63,178 nucleotides of DNA from Acanthamoeba sp. SK_2022b (Eukaryota > Discosea > Longamoebia > Acanthamoebidae): NCBI GenBank assembly GCA_027943245.1, contig JANDJZ010001757.1, positions 1 to 63,178 on the forward strand. The letters run 5' to 3'. A program made the translations under genes and the position numbers. Below are positions 42,343 to 50,336 of the stretch, piece by piece (positions within the stretch are counted from its first letter, which is position 1; every line of letters starts with the position of its first letter). The notes beneath the pieces are model-generated. The model was given only the letters and a program-made list of their open reading frames with translations. It did not search any database and was not told where the DNA came from.

Positions 42343-42620
42343 GCCACAGCCCCTCTCAACGGCTTAACTTTGGCTAATAAGGTGTTAAACAACATGGAGT
42401 TAGGATTCATGCCAAATGGCAATTCCGGTTTAGCGGAGTAGTACAGGCAACCATTTATTTTCCTGGTTGTTATCTGTCCTTCGGCAACCATGCTTCTCAG
42501 TCTGCAACGCATAGAGTTCTGCGACACACCAATGTGCTCCGCGATTACGTCCACTTTTGAACATGGGTGATCGGTCAGGAAATTAATCACATCTTGGGGG
42601 TTAATAATTTTGCGTTTCAT
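42339..42620 (-). CDS. Winged-helix DNA-binding protein
   Basis: 93 residues from ATG 42620 with AAGGA upstream (open to 42641). DVINFLTDHPCSKVDVIAEHIGVSQNSMRCRLRSMVAEGQITTRKING is a winged HTH. Expressed behind an AT-rich motif copy. Confidence 0.65.
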   Translation of the reverse strand: MKRKIINPQDVINFLTDHPCSKVDVIAEHIGVSQNSMRCRLRSMVAEGQITTRKINGCLYYSAKPELPFGMNPNSMLFNTLLAKVKPLRGAVA

Positions 42621-42641
42621 TGTCGAGGCGTCCTTATACAT

Positions 42642-42657
42642 TTATATAAATATATAA
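42642..42657 (-). promoter_or_regulatory. AT-rich motif, 15/16 copy
   Basis: TTATATATTTATATAA on the minus strand, directly upstream of the winged-helix gene. Confidence 0.5.
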
Positions 42658-42697
42658 TTCTATATACGGCGGGAGACATCCCGCCGTAGGCTTACTG

Positions 42698-43765
42698 TCA
42701 GGCTTTCAATAGCGATTCTTTCAGATATCGGGCATCAGCCAGGGCATTTGGAGTAATCTTGCGAACCCATGCATTACGGGTTGGACTCCACTTAAAGGCG
42801 CGTGATTTAAGCAGCGAACGAATGTTTGCCTCTGGTTTGCCAGGGAAATAAAACAGGATGCGGTTATCCTCTGGATCTATCTTCATAGAAAAGTCGTCGT
42901 ATTCTTCGCGCTGTGCTCCTGTTACAGACTTGACCGATTCAAGCTCCTTAATACGGCTCTGTAGTCGTTTGATCTCGGCGTTATTGTTGCTCAGTGCGTA
43001 TGAAGGGAATCCGATGCGCCCACAGAAATCTCCGGCCAGTAACTCTTTGGCTTCGCTTTCTGTAAACCTGAGATCGATTAATGCAGAAAGCTGCTGTAAT
43101 TGGTCTTTTTTGTATTTGCGAATGGCCTTATTTGCGGCCTTCATTTTGACGTGTGACTTCATGCAGCCTTGCAGCTTACGAAGCAACTTAAATAGCGCAT
43201 CAGGATCATCAGACGAAATTCCATTACGACCAACACCTGCGGCTTTGCTCTCGTAGTGTGATGCTTTACTTTCGCATTCAACAAACGCTTTTCTGAATAA
43301 CGCATCAGCTTTAGACAAACGGCGGCGATGGCCTTTCGCGCTATAATGGTCAACTAAAATCGGCTGGCCTAACGGGATCACATCCAACAGGTCATGCGCT
43401 CGCTTATGCGCTACCGCACCTTCTTTTCTGGCTTTTTCTGCACGAGCAATATATCGGGCAAGACGCGCGTTCTGGCGTTCCTGATAGGTGTTTACGTAAT
43501 CATCTCCGCGCTGCTGCTGTTCAAGCCATGCTTTACGCAGATCTTCTGTTACGTCCACCAGCTCCGCAGGGATACAACCAGTTTGGGCTTCATAAGAGTA
43601 ACCATCCTCATAGATACGCCCATCGTCTTCAACAAAGAAAAAGGTTTCGTGCTCATCGCTTTTGACCATACGACCATTAACATGGCGTAATAGGTAGCCA
43701 GTATCAGTGCTTAACAGGCTGTTAGGGTTGTTGATCCAGTCAGAAATAATTACTTGTTTATTCAT
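42698..43765 (-). CDS. DUF3560-type protein behind promoter-leader cassette 3
   Basis: 355 residues. Coiled middle (RQNARLARYIARAEKARKEGAVAHKRAHDLLDVIPLGQPILVDHYSAKGHRRRLSKADALF) is the DUF3560 pattern. C-terminal MKIDPEDNRILFYFPGKPEANIRSLLKSRAFKWSPTRNAWVRK is a small ssDNA- or helicase-associated-like module seen with methylase/helicase proteins. Function unknown. Confidence 0.78.
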   Translation of the reverse strand: MNKQVIISDWINNPNSLLSTDTGYLLRHVNGRMVKSDEHETFFFVEDDGRIYEDGYSYEAQTGCIPAELVDVTEDLRKAWLEQQQRGDDYVNTYQERQNARLARYIARAEKARKEGAVAHKRAHDLLDVIPLGQPILVDHYSAKGHRRRLSKADALFRKAFVECESKASHYESKAAGVGRNGISSDDPDALFKLLRKLQGCMKSHVKMKAANKAIRKYKKDQLQQLSALIDLRFTESEAKELLAGDFCGRIGFPSYALSNNNAEIKRLQSRIKELESVKSVTGAQREEYDDFSMKIDPEDNRILFYFPGKPEANIRSLLKSRAFKWSPTRNAWVRKITPNALADARYLKESLLKA

Positions 43766-43873
43766 CAGATTTCTCCGGTTTAACCAGGGCGGGTATCGCT
43801 CGGTTTCGGGTATAACCTTAGGAAATTTTTTCCCACCTGTAAAGCACTTTTTATATAAATCTATAATTATATA
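43762..43873 (-). repeat. Promoter-leader cassette, copy 3
   Basis: 112 bp identical to 37132-37243, with the exact 16-mer at 43851-43866. The upstream A/T stretch is longer (to 43888) and holds a second partial motif. Confidence 0.8.
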
Positions 43874-43934
43874 TTTATAGATTTTCGATGTTCCCGATGT
43901 CTACACACCATCAAAACAGCTCAAAATGACACTT

Positions 43935-44312
43935 TCACTCTCTTCGCTTTTTCAAATAGTCGACAACATACGCCCTGGCTTTTGCCAGCTTCCGGCGATA
44001 CTGTCTGAGACTAAGAGAAAGGGCGTGGGCTTTATCAATATGCGGTGCATTTATGTCGAGGCCCCGAATCTCCCACGCCCCGTATTCAATTCGGACAACC
44101 AGCGCCGCAGTCTCATCAACTACCGTGAGGGCCGTCACCGCTCCCTCGATACTGGTTTCCAGTGAGTCATTTGGTGCGCCGCCCCCTCCGGTAAACTGGC
44201 AACGCGTAACCATCATCATTTCTAACATCGACGCGAAACCGCTACGGGCGTTGCAGCCATTGCGCACCCACAGCGCCCATAGCTCAAACAAGCTATCCAG
44301 ATCGCGTCTCAC
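43935..44312 (-). CDS. Putative antiterminator (Q-like)
   Basis: 125 residues, GTG start. RRDLDSLFELWALWVRNGCNARSGFASMLEMM, then VVRIEYGAWEIRGLDINAPHIDKAHALSLSLRQYRRKLAKARAYVVDYL has the pattern of small lambdoid antitermination proteins (N-terminal WxxW helix, C-terminal Tyr/Arg-rich helix), and it lies after DUF1064 and Ref-like genes. ArpU/RinA-like activator is the alternative. Confidence 0.5.
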   Translation of the reverse strand: MRRDLDSLFELWALWVRNGCNARSGFASMLEMMMVTRCQFTGGGGAPNDSLETSIEGAVTALTVVDETAALVVRIEYGAWEIRGLDINAPHIDKAHALSLSLRQYRRKLAKARAYVVDYLKKRRE

Positions 44313-44315
44313 TGT

Positions 44316-44648
44316 TCAGATCTCCCGTATCGTGACGGGATAAAGCGCCTCTACCTGCTTTTTCTTCATGATGTAGACGTCTGTTCGCACACCTTTAGTG
44401 TCGACACAATCAATCGACCCATCGTCATAAAACACCATGAAATCAAGTTTATAAACGACACCACCAGGCAGATGAAAAGGCACCTGCATAAGAAACGTCA
44501 CAACGCGGCCAGCTTTTCTCAGTAGCTTCAGTTCGCAGTAGTAATCAGCCTCTTTTTTGCTATCAAAAGCGATATCATCGACAACAGTTTTTTTATTGCC
44601 GTATTTGCTTTTCCTGGTCGCTGGTTTGCGAAAGCCGGTATATCTCAT
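44316..44648 (-). CDS. DUF1064 protein (RusA-region nuclease-like)
   Basis: 110 residues: SKYGNKKTVVDDIAFDSKKEADYYCELKLL, then YKLDFMVFYDDGSIDCVDTKGV. The E...D...D.K arrangement is that of a restriction-endonuclease-like fold. Usually takes part in phage recombination or Holliday-junction processing. ATGA overlap with its neighbour. Confidence 0.82.
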   Translation of the reverse strand: MRYTGFRKPATRKSKYGNKKTVVDDIAFDSKKEADYYCELKLLRKAGRVVTFLMQVPFHLPGGVVYKLDFMVFYDDGSIDCVDTKGVRTDVYIMKKKQVEALYPVTIREI

Positions 44649-45049
44649 TTGGTATCCCCTGGTACTTCACCAAGACTAAGATCAAACCCAATTTCGTCTT
44701 TAACTGACTGCGGCAACAGCTCCCACGTCTGCGCACACAAAAATTCATCGGTGCCATAACGCTCAACAAAGCGAGCACAATTACTCAGGGGAGGGTGACG
44801 AACGGCAATATGCGGAGGCACGCGCCCACCACCAGGCACAACACCGCGATGATGTGGTGCGCACAACCCAAAGCTATGGAAGTGGCAATTCTCATCAACG
44901 CTGCCGTAATCAGGATCGTGATGTAGCTCCGTCCACAGCTCTGGATTCTCAATTTCACGGCCATCAATAATGCAAGCTATGCAACCCACGTGAGTGAGCA
45001 CCGCTTGTATATAAAGTTTCTCTTTCTTCGTTGGTGTACGTCCGTTCAT
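44645..45049 (-). CDS. Ref-like RecA-dependent nuclease
   Basis: 134 residues: HVGCIACIIDGREIENPELWTELHHDPDYGS, then FGLCAPHHRGVVPGGGRVPPHIAVRHP, an HNH-type zinc fold. P1 Ref (186 residues) carries an extra basic N-terminus absent here. Boosts recombination by cutting at RecA filaments. TGATG overlap upstream. Confidence 0.78.
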   Translation of the reverse strand: MNGRTPTKKEKLYIQAVLTHVGCIACIIDGREIENPELWTELHHDPDYGSVDENCHFHSFGLCAPHHRGVVPGGGRVPPHIAVRHPPLSNCARFVERYGTDEFLCAQTWELLPQSVKDEIGFDLSLGEVPGDTK

Positions 45050-45282
45050 CAGCGCCCCTTACCATTGATAAAGAGGTTGAACTCGTTAATTAACTGGACA
45101 TACATGCTTCTGGCCGCGTAGTTCTTTGCCAGCTCTTTACGGGATGAGATCCCGCAAAACTCACGCAGAATCACAGAGGCCTCAGAACTGTTTGAAATGT
45201 TCTTCCCTGTTTTACTGGTCAGAAAGCGCCAGAATTGGGGATTCTGGCAATGCATCGCAGCACCGCGAACATAACCACTCAT
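45049..45282 (-). CDS. Hypothetical early protein
   Basis: 77 residues: AMHCQNPQFWRFLTSKTGKNISNSSEASVILREFCGISSRKELAKN is a pattern seen in small phage recombination-region proteins. Function unknown. Overlaps both neighbours. Confidence 0.6.
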   Translation of the reverse strand: MSGYVRGAAMHCQNPQFWRFLTSKTGKNISNSSEASVILREFCGISSRKELAKNYAARSMYVQLINEFNLFINGKGR

Positions 45283-45794
45283 TGATGGCCCCCGTCATTC
45301 CTGGTGCTTTTCACCGTGCGGCTGCTTAAAAACCTGCCATCACGAGAAACAGACACATCTCGTTTACCCAACCTCATTTCACGGCGGTAACATTCAGAAA
45401 ATGCCTCGTCCGGCAGCATATAAATGCGACGCTTCGCCTCCGAATCCAGAAGGGAACGGCTTGGAGTTACATATAAAAACGACTCATCAATAGGGACAAA
45501 ACCACGAGCAAGAATTGCTGGCAGAATGCCAGGAAGAACGCAGAAAACAGCTCCACGATGCAGCAACATCTGGTACTCCATGACCTCCGTGATCCCCGTG
45601 ACTACTGTTACGGTGTCACGTCTGTTACGGCTGGCAACCAGTCGCTGCACACCTCCAATTTTCTGCTCTACAGATAGACGTTTACTATCGTTATCAATAT
45701 GATCGATAACAAATCCTTTAATCGTTTGATCAAGGTAGTGCACCACCTGCGATTGAATCTGGTGATTATCACCAAAGAAGGCCAGAATCATCAT
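45279..45794 (-). CDS. Hypothetical early protein
   Basis: 171 residues, alternating strands and helices (MMILAFFGDNHQIQSQVVHYLDQTI, then DTVTVVTGITEVMEYQMLLHRGAVFCVLPG); a Rossmann-like nucleotide fold is possible but no P-loop is seen. Second gene of the early operon. Confidence 0.6.
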   Translation of the reverse strand: MMILAFFGDNHQIQSQVVHYLDQTIKGFVIDHIDNDSKRLSVEQKIGGVQRLVASRNRRDTVTVVTGITEVMEYQMLLHRGAVFCVLPGILPAILARGFVPIDESFLYVTPSRSLLDSEAKRRIYMLPDEAFSECYRREMRLGKRDVSVSRDGRFLSSRTVKSTRNDGGHQ

Positions 45795-46285
45795 TCCTCA
45801 AGCCTCCCAAGTGCTGAACGCCGAGCGTTGCTAATCTCCTTATGAATCAGCTCGATATCGCTGGAATCTTTATTCTTAAACTCCAGCATGGCAATCGCAT
45901 CACGAACCTCTGAAACGGTTACGTGTGAGTGTTTCCAGCGAGCAATGAATCGCGGACCGCGTAGATTGCAATGCTCCGCAGGCATTCCCAGCTCAGAGAA
46001 AACCGCTTTCAACCTTGATAAGCAGTTAACAGGGAGATTCCCTTTGATCTTGTTCTGCCGAACCGATGTGCCATCGCTACGCTGGCGCTGACGTTCGGCA
46101 AAATCTGCCGCCCATTGCTGGACATTAATCCGGCCTTCCGAATACGCCACCAGCAGCGTCAGGTTATCCGCACGAGGGAATCTCTCGAAGCGATACCAGG
46201 CACCAATCAGTGATGACGTAAAGCCAAACTTTCTGGCAACACCAATTTGGCCTCCATTTTCATCAACCCACTCCTGAAAGGTCAT
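45791..46285 (-). CDS. Early regulator, Cro-like N-terminus
   Basis: 164 residues. FQEWVDENGGQIGVARKFGFTSSLIGAWYRFERFP looks like a Cro/YdaS-type HTH; the C-terminal half (AEHCNLRGPRFIARWKHSHVTVSEVRDAI) is unassigned. First gene after the repressor-controlled early promoter, the place of cro. GGAG 8 bases before ATG. Confidence 0.6.
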   Translation of the reverse strand: MTFQEWVDENGGQIGVARKFGFTSSLIGAWYRFERFPRADNLTLLVAYSEGRINVQQWAADFAERQRQRSDGTSVRQNKIKGNLPVNCLSRLKAVFSELGMPAEHCNLRGPRFIARWKHSHVTVSEVRDAIAMLEFKNKDSSDIELIHKEISNARRSALGRLEE

Positions 46286-46303
46286 TTAACTAACTCCAGT
46301 TAA

Positions 46304-46318
46304 ACCACGATATGTGGT
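46304..46318. promoter_or_regulatory. CI operator O1
   Basis: ACCACGATATGTGGT, perfect arms. Covers the start point of the early promoter (-10 at 46319-46324, minus strand). Confidence 0.75.
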
Positions 46319-46347
46319 ATTAAAACCACAAATCGTGAGTTTTTCAA
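46319..46347 (-). promoter_or_regulatory. Early promoter with operator O2 in its spacer
   Basis: TTGAAA, 17 bases, TTTAAT on the minus strand. O2, ACCACAAATCGTGAG (46325-46339, 8/10 arm matches), fills the spacer. A repressor here would silence the early operon. Confidence 0.7.
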
Positions 46348-46365
46348 TGGGGAAACAAAAAATAA

Positions 46366-46380
46366 CCTTCTATTTGTGGT
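46366..46380. promoter_or_regulatory. Half operator
   Basis: CCTTCTATTTGTGGT: only the right arm fits. A weak site between the two promoters. Confidence 0.35.
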
Positions 46381-46405
46381 CTACCTCTCGTCTTACCGTG
46401 TGAAA

Positions 46406-46420
46406 ACCACTAAATGTGGT
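46406..46420. promoter_or_regulatory. CI operator O3 at the repressor promoter
   Basis: ACCACTAAATGTGGT, perfect arms, just before TATAAA and 39 bases from the repressor ATG, so it can serve autoregulation. Confidence 0.7.
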
Positions 46421-46458
46421 AATGTATAAATAACCCCCCCATTCACGATTGATGAGAA

Positions 46459-47121
46459 ATGAAAAGCAACGACGAGAACATCAAGAAAGAAATAGGTCTG
46501 CGCATTCAGACTCTACGGAAACAATCCGGCATGACTGCCGGAGATCTCCAGCAAGTCACTGGAATAGGCTTAAGCACCTTGCAGAACTATGAGGCCGGAT
46601 TAAGACAACCATCTATACCTGCCATCAAGAAAATCGCGCACGCCCTGAAAGCATCAGCGCCTTATATCGCGTGCTTAACAGATAACCCGTTCCCACCCCA
46701 GAATACTAACGCACCTGTTATTCCTGGGCTTGTAGCTATAAAAAATGACATAGCATCGCACGCCGGAGAAAAGCCAGTGCTGGCGATAGAACAGGAGATT
46801 CTACGAAGCAAGAACATCAACCCATCGTCTCTGTCTGTTCTCCAGAGCAACGATGAGCTAAAGCTAATGTCACCAACAATATCCCCTGGCTCCCAAGTCC
46901 TGATTAATACAGACGATACAGAGATTCATGAGGGGATCTATGCCCTTGAAGACAGAAATGGCCTGGTTGTTTTGAGGCACTGTAGAGTCATACCGGGTGA
47001 CAATGCTGTTATGCTGTCAACCGAAAGGGATGCTGAAATGAACACTAAGCATCTGAATAACGAGGAATTTAAGCGTTATAAAGTTCTTGGCCGCGTAGTT
47101 AGTGTTGTCAACTGGTTATGA
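46459..47121 (+). CDS. CI-like prophage repressor with degenerate S24 domain
   Basis: 220 residues. HTH at ~14-55 (RIQTLRKQSGMTAGDLQQVTG, then LSTLQNYEAGLRQPS). Linker to ~105. C-terminal LexA/CI-like beta domain ~108-220. At the DSMxPTI position it reads KLMSPTI (the Ser becomes Leu136), and the Lys of VKRL becomes Arg173 in VVLRHC, so self-cleavage is unlikely. Divergent from the early operon across a ~170-base region with four operator-like sites. Confidence 0.88.
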   Translation: MKSNDENIKKEIGLRIQTLRKQSGMTAGDLQQVTGIGLSTLQNYEAGLRQPSIPAIKKIAHALKASAPYIACLTDNPFPPQNTNAPVIPGLVAIKNDIASHAGEKPVLAIEQEILRSKNINPSSLSVLQSNDELKLMSPTISPGSQVLINTDDTEIHEGIYALEDRNGLVVLRHCRVIPGDNAVMLSTERDAEMNTKHLNNEEFKRYKVLGRVVSVVNWL

Positions 47122-47163
47122 TACACAGCACGGCGAAAGCCGTGCATTTCTACGCTCAAAAAA

Positions 47164-47178
47164 ACCACGATTTGTGGT
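47164..47178. promoter_or_regulatory. CI operator O4 upstream of the 124-residue gene
   Basis: ACCACGATTTGTGGT, perfect arms, overlapping the -35 position of a promoter with TATAAA at 47197-47202. Confidence 0.7.
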
Positions 47179-47213
47179 TTTGACAACATGAAAAAGTATA
47201 AAAGAGGCTACGC

Positions 47214-47588
47214 ATGGAATTACATACAGCCAATAAAAACGAAACTCTGATCACTGCTGGAATCGAAATCCAAGCGTTGAACATAGCGATTGAGTGTATG
47301 TTATGCCAACTCATTGATAATGAGAAAGATATCGACTGGATAGAATCTATCCTTCATCTGGCATCAGAACAAAAAGTCTGCCTCAAAACGGCCTTACAAT
47401 ACGATGTGCCAGCGATATCGAAGCTGTGCCAGCCATTGATGGCATATAACAGGGCTATTATTTCTGTATGCCTCATGATTCTCGATGAAAACACCCCTCT
47501 TAGCGACCGCTCAGAAGCTGCTCTAACCCTCTCACGTAAACAGCGACAGCTAGCAAATCAACTGATATCAACGATAGCTGACCTCTGA
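47214..47588 (+). CDS. Hypothetical helical protein under repressor control
   Basis: 124 residues, almost all helical (IEIQALNIAIECMLCQLIDNEKDIDWIESIL). Own promoter carries a perfect CI operator, so it belongs to the lysogeny regulon. A GCGGGCTAACGCCCGC hairpin follows the stop (47593-47611). No family recognised. Confidence 0.6.
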   Translation: MELHTANKNETLITAGIEIQALNIAIECMLCQLIDNEKDIDWIESILHLASEQKVCLKTALQYDVPAISKLCQPLMAYNRAIISVCLMILDENTPLSDRSEAALTLSRKQRQLANQLISTIADL

Positions 47589-47618
47589 CTGCAAGCGGGC
47601 TAACGCCCGCTTATATGA

Positions 47619-47634
47619 TTATAGATTTATATAA
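47619..47634 (+). promoter_or_regulatory. AT-rich 16-mer, exact copy, upstream of parA
   Basis: TTATAGATTTATATAA, followed by ATTATATAA, 90 bases before parA. With the copy at 47692 it forms a pair around a 55-base spacer: candidate par centromere/operator. Confidence 0.65.
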
Positions 47635-47691
47635 TTATATAAAACACTTTTCATCCGCCAAAAAGTTGGTTATGCTTACCTCATTCTATAA

Positions 47692-47707
47692 ATATAGATT
47701 TATAGAA
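47692..47707 (+). promoter_or_regulatory. AT-rich motif, 14/16 copy at the parA start
   Basis: ATATAGATTTATAGAA inside a palindromic stretch (ATTCTATAAATATAGATTTATAGAAT), 16 bases before the parA leader ATG. Confidence 0.6.
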
Positions 47708-47723
47708 TTATATAATCAAACAC

Positions 47724-48392
47724 ATGGAGTCTCGACAAATGACTATATCTGTAGGTATTTTCAACGGAAAAGGCGGCGTAACCAAATCAACCATTGCTCG
47801 TGCTTTAGCAGTTGCTTATGCAAAGGCTGGCTGGAATGTATGCCTGATCGATATGGATGTGCTTAACGGAACGGTAACGCGTTGGGTACAACGCAGAATG
47901 GCCAACAATATCGAACCTGCAATCGCGGCGCAGCCGTGCGGCACGCCATCACAAGTCCAGAAAATCATCGAATCAGAAGTATACGACCTGGTTATCGTTG
48001 ATGGCGGTGCCTACGCATCTGAATCAGTACCGAAGCTCTCTGAATTTCTGGATATGGTTATTTTGCCAACCAGATTCTCTACCGATGACCTGGAAACCAC
48101 CGTTAACACAGCTCACGGCATCGTTAAAAAGGGTGTACCAATCAAGAAAATTTGCATGGTGTTTTCCGGCGCGGCTGAAAACGAAGCTGACTATATTGAA
48201 GCCCAAGAGTACCTGGCTAATACGCCATACTTTGTTGTCGATAAGTACATTCCCCACAAGCCAGCTCTGAGCAAAGCTCAGGATAAAGGCTTAAGCCTCA
48301 TTGAGTGCTCATACGTTGCGCCACGCAAAAAAGCAGACGACGTTATTCAGGGGATTATCAACCAGCTTGAGGCTCTGACTACTGCCGCGTAA
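47724..48392 (+). CDS. parA: ParA partition ATPase (short, type Ib)
   Basis: 222 residues with no N-terminal HTH, so type Ib like ParF. Deviant Walker A at 9-19 (NGKGGVTKSTIA) with the signature Lys, switch-like VCLIDMDVLNGTVTRW, Walker B-like YDLVIVDGGA. It would move plasmid copies with the small partner encoded next. ATG 47751 would cut off the P-loop start, so 47724 or the internal ATG 47739 (MTISVGIF) is right; the latter has no better site. Confidence 0.9.
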   Translation: MESRQMTISVGIFNGKGGVTKSTIARALAVAYAKAGWNVCLIDMDVLNGTVTRWVQRRMANNIEPAIAAQPCGTPSQVQKIIESEVYDLVIVDGGAYASESVPKLSEFLDMVILPTRFSTDDLETTVNTAHGIVKKGVPIKKICMVFSGAAENEADYIEAQEYLANTPYFVVDKYIPHKPALSKAQDKGLSLIECSYVAPRKKADDVIQGIINQLEALTTAA

Positions 48393-48407
48393 TATATAAT
48401 TATAGTT

Positions 48408-48423
48408 TTATAGATTTATATAA
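48408..48423 (+). promoter_or_regulatory. AT-rich 16-mer (second copy of 372-387)
   Basis: Same site in the overlapping second pass of the circle. Confidence 0.6.
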
Positions 48424-48435
48424 GAGAGGATACAC

Positions 48436-48684
48436 ATGGCCGCACCATCAAAACCACCAAAGAAGAACAGCAAAGGCGTACCGCCATCGATCGAACAACC
48501 GCAGGTTTTCGACCCGACTGAAACGCCAGCCAGAACCAAATCAGGTGGGGCACAAATGGCGTTTAACGTCGACCCTGAATTTAAACGCGAGTACAAAACG
48601 TTCGCCAGCTCAATGGATATGTCATTGAAAGAAGTGCTGACAAAATCTTTTGAGTTACTCAAGGCTCAATACAACCAGAAGTAA
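48436..48684 (+). CDS. Small ParG/RHH-like partition partner (second pass)
   Basis: Identical to 400-648. Here the complete parA precedes it, which confirms the order parA - partner. Confidence 0.7.
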   Translation: MAAPSKPPKKNSKGVPPSIEQPQVFDPTETPARTKSGGAQMAFNVDPEFKREYKTFASSMDMSLKEVLTKSFELLKAQYNQK

Positions 48685-48746
48685 GAGAAGGTGACGGCCT
48701 CCAGCGCCAACTGTTGGCCGTAGCGACACAACAAGGGGAATTTGTT

Positions 48747-48896
48747 ATGTCCGAGCAACAATATACACGGTTACTGAAAACTCGTCTAACCGACCTCAAA
48801 CGGCTGCAAGCTGGTCGCTTATTTGCCCTGCTATCCACCAGGCCAGCATGGGTACGTGAAGCAGTTCTGAAAGGCTTAATGCGCTCCAGCGTTTAA
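48747..48896 (+). CDS. Small basic hypothetical protein (second pass)
   Basis: Identical to 711-860. Confidence 0.45.
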   Translation: MSEQQYTRLLKTRLTDLKRLQAGRLFALLSTRPAWVREAVLKGLMRSSV

Positions 48897-48934
48897 ATTC
48901 AACCATAAAAAAGGCCCCCGAAGGGGCCTAATCG

Positions 48935-49057
48935 CTACTTGCTGCTAATGTTTATCGTCACATTCAGAGCGTTATCAGTAATCTTCCAACCCTCTCCATG
49001 TGGCGTAAACAAAGCCCCAGTAACAACGATAAAAATACACATGTAGTATTTTTTCAT
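48935..49057 (-). CDS. 40-residue peptide (second pass)
   Basis: Identical to 899-1021. Confidence 0.45.
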   Translation of the reverse strand: MKKYYMCIFIVVTGALFTPHGEGWKITDNALNVTINISSK

Positions 49058-49455
49058 TGTGTGGCCCTTACAGGCCGTTTCACGGCATCCCCACCGACGA
49101 AAATGACGCGAGAGCAAGCACGCTGTTTGTGCCTGCGTGGTACGGCAAGTGGATAATCCTTTCCTGAAAGTCAGTGCCCGGGTGCGAATCGGCGGAAAGG
49201 CCCCAAGCCATATTACACGTCATACCCTTCATAATGAAGGAATAAAAAACGCTTTTATTACATAAGATTACACGTAAATAAGTTAAAAACCTTCATTTTG
49301 CATGAGCTAATGAGCTAAATTTTTTTATATGAATAGTGGACTATTCACCTCAGTTGGGTAAGAATGTAGTTGCTGTTTGTGCTTGCGTGGTTGTATTAGT
49401 ACAACGACGTTATGCTGAAAGGACCGCGAATCCGATCAGCACGAAAGGACCGTCC

Positions 49456-50028
49456 TCAATAGGACGGTTTTTTTGTTTCTTCACTCATTAAAAACCGTCC
49501 AAGACCTATTGATGACTCCAGATAATCTCGATTATCCATATCAGCGCCGTTATCGACCCAATTTCTATATGCTTCATCGCAACAATACATTACAGCAGTT
49601 GGAGTAACAGGGATGCCGCCCCCAAATGAGAATCCCATTGAGCTAATGCTAACTCTTTCGAATGGCCTATTTCTCAATGCTTCAAACCCCTTGCTGTTGA
49701 AGTAACTCAGCATCAGAGGCAAAAGGTTATCCTCATCCTGATCGATTGTTCCAGGGAAAAAGTAGTAACCACAGCGATTAAATTCGGGAATCAGTTTTTC
49801 TACCAACAACATGAAATTCATTGGACTAATATTAAGGGCAGAGCAAGCACCAAAAAGAGCATCAACCGTTAATACAGACTGCCCGTTCTCTATCTTTGTC
49901 CATGCGTTTGGTGTTTTTCCAGCCGCTTGAGCCAGCACTCCTTGATGCACACCTCTTTCTAGCCTAAGTTCTTTTATGATCATTAGGTGAATTGTTGAAA
50001 AACATGAGTTTTTTGACAGTTCAGTCAT
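49456..50028 (-). CDS. XRE-family regulator (second pass)
   Basis: Identical to 1420-1992; a plus-strand terminator again covers its last codons. Confidence 0.75.
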   Translation of the reverse strand: MTELSKNSCFSTIHLMIIKELRLERGVHQGVLAQAAGKTPNAWTKIENGQSVLTVDALFGACSALNISPMNFMLLVEKLIPEFNRCGYYFFPGTIDQDEDNLLPLMLSYFNSKGFEALRNRPFERVSISSMGFSFGGGIPVTPTAVMYCCDEAYRNWVDNGADMDNRDYLESSIGLGRFLMSEETKKPSY

Positions 50029-50288
50029 TTTTTACCTCCTCTGCATTAAATTCACTACCAATTTCCATTCTCAAAAGAAACCACATCCAATACAATGAAG
50101 TTCCCTACATTCAAATCATATCCAAAAAATTGGATGCAAAGCAACTTTTTTCAACAATAAATCACGTTAAGTTCCCAACGCTCACGTTAAAGTTCCTTAT
50201 ATTCACATGATATTCCCAAAATTCAGTATCAAACAAATTTGATTGGTCAAATCATGCGCTTAATGAGCAGAAAATTCCGTTTTTCAAA

Positions 50289-50303
50289 CCCACGCTATGT
50301 GGT
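50289..50303. promoter_or_regulatory. CI operator at c4-icd-ant (second pass)
   Basis: Same 15-mer as 2253-2267. Confidence 0.6.
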
Positions 50304-50336
50304 TGTCTCTGTTAAAATCCCGCCGTATTGACATAA

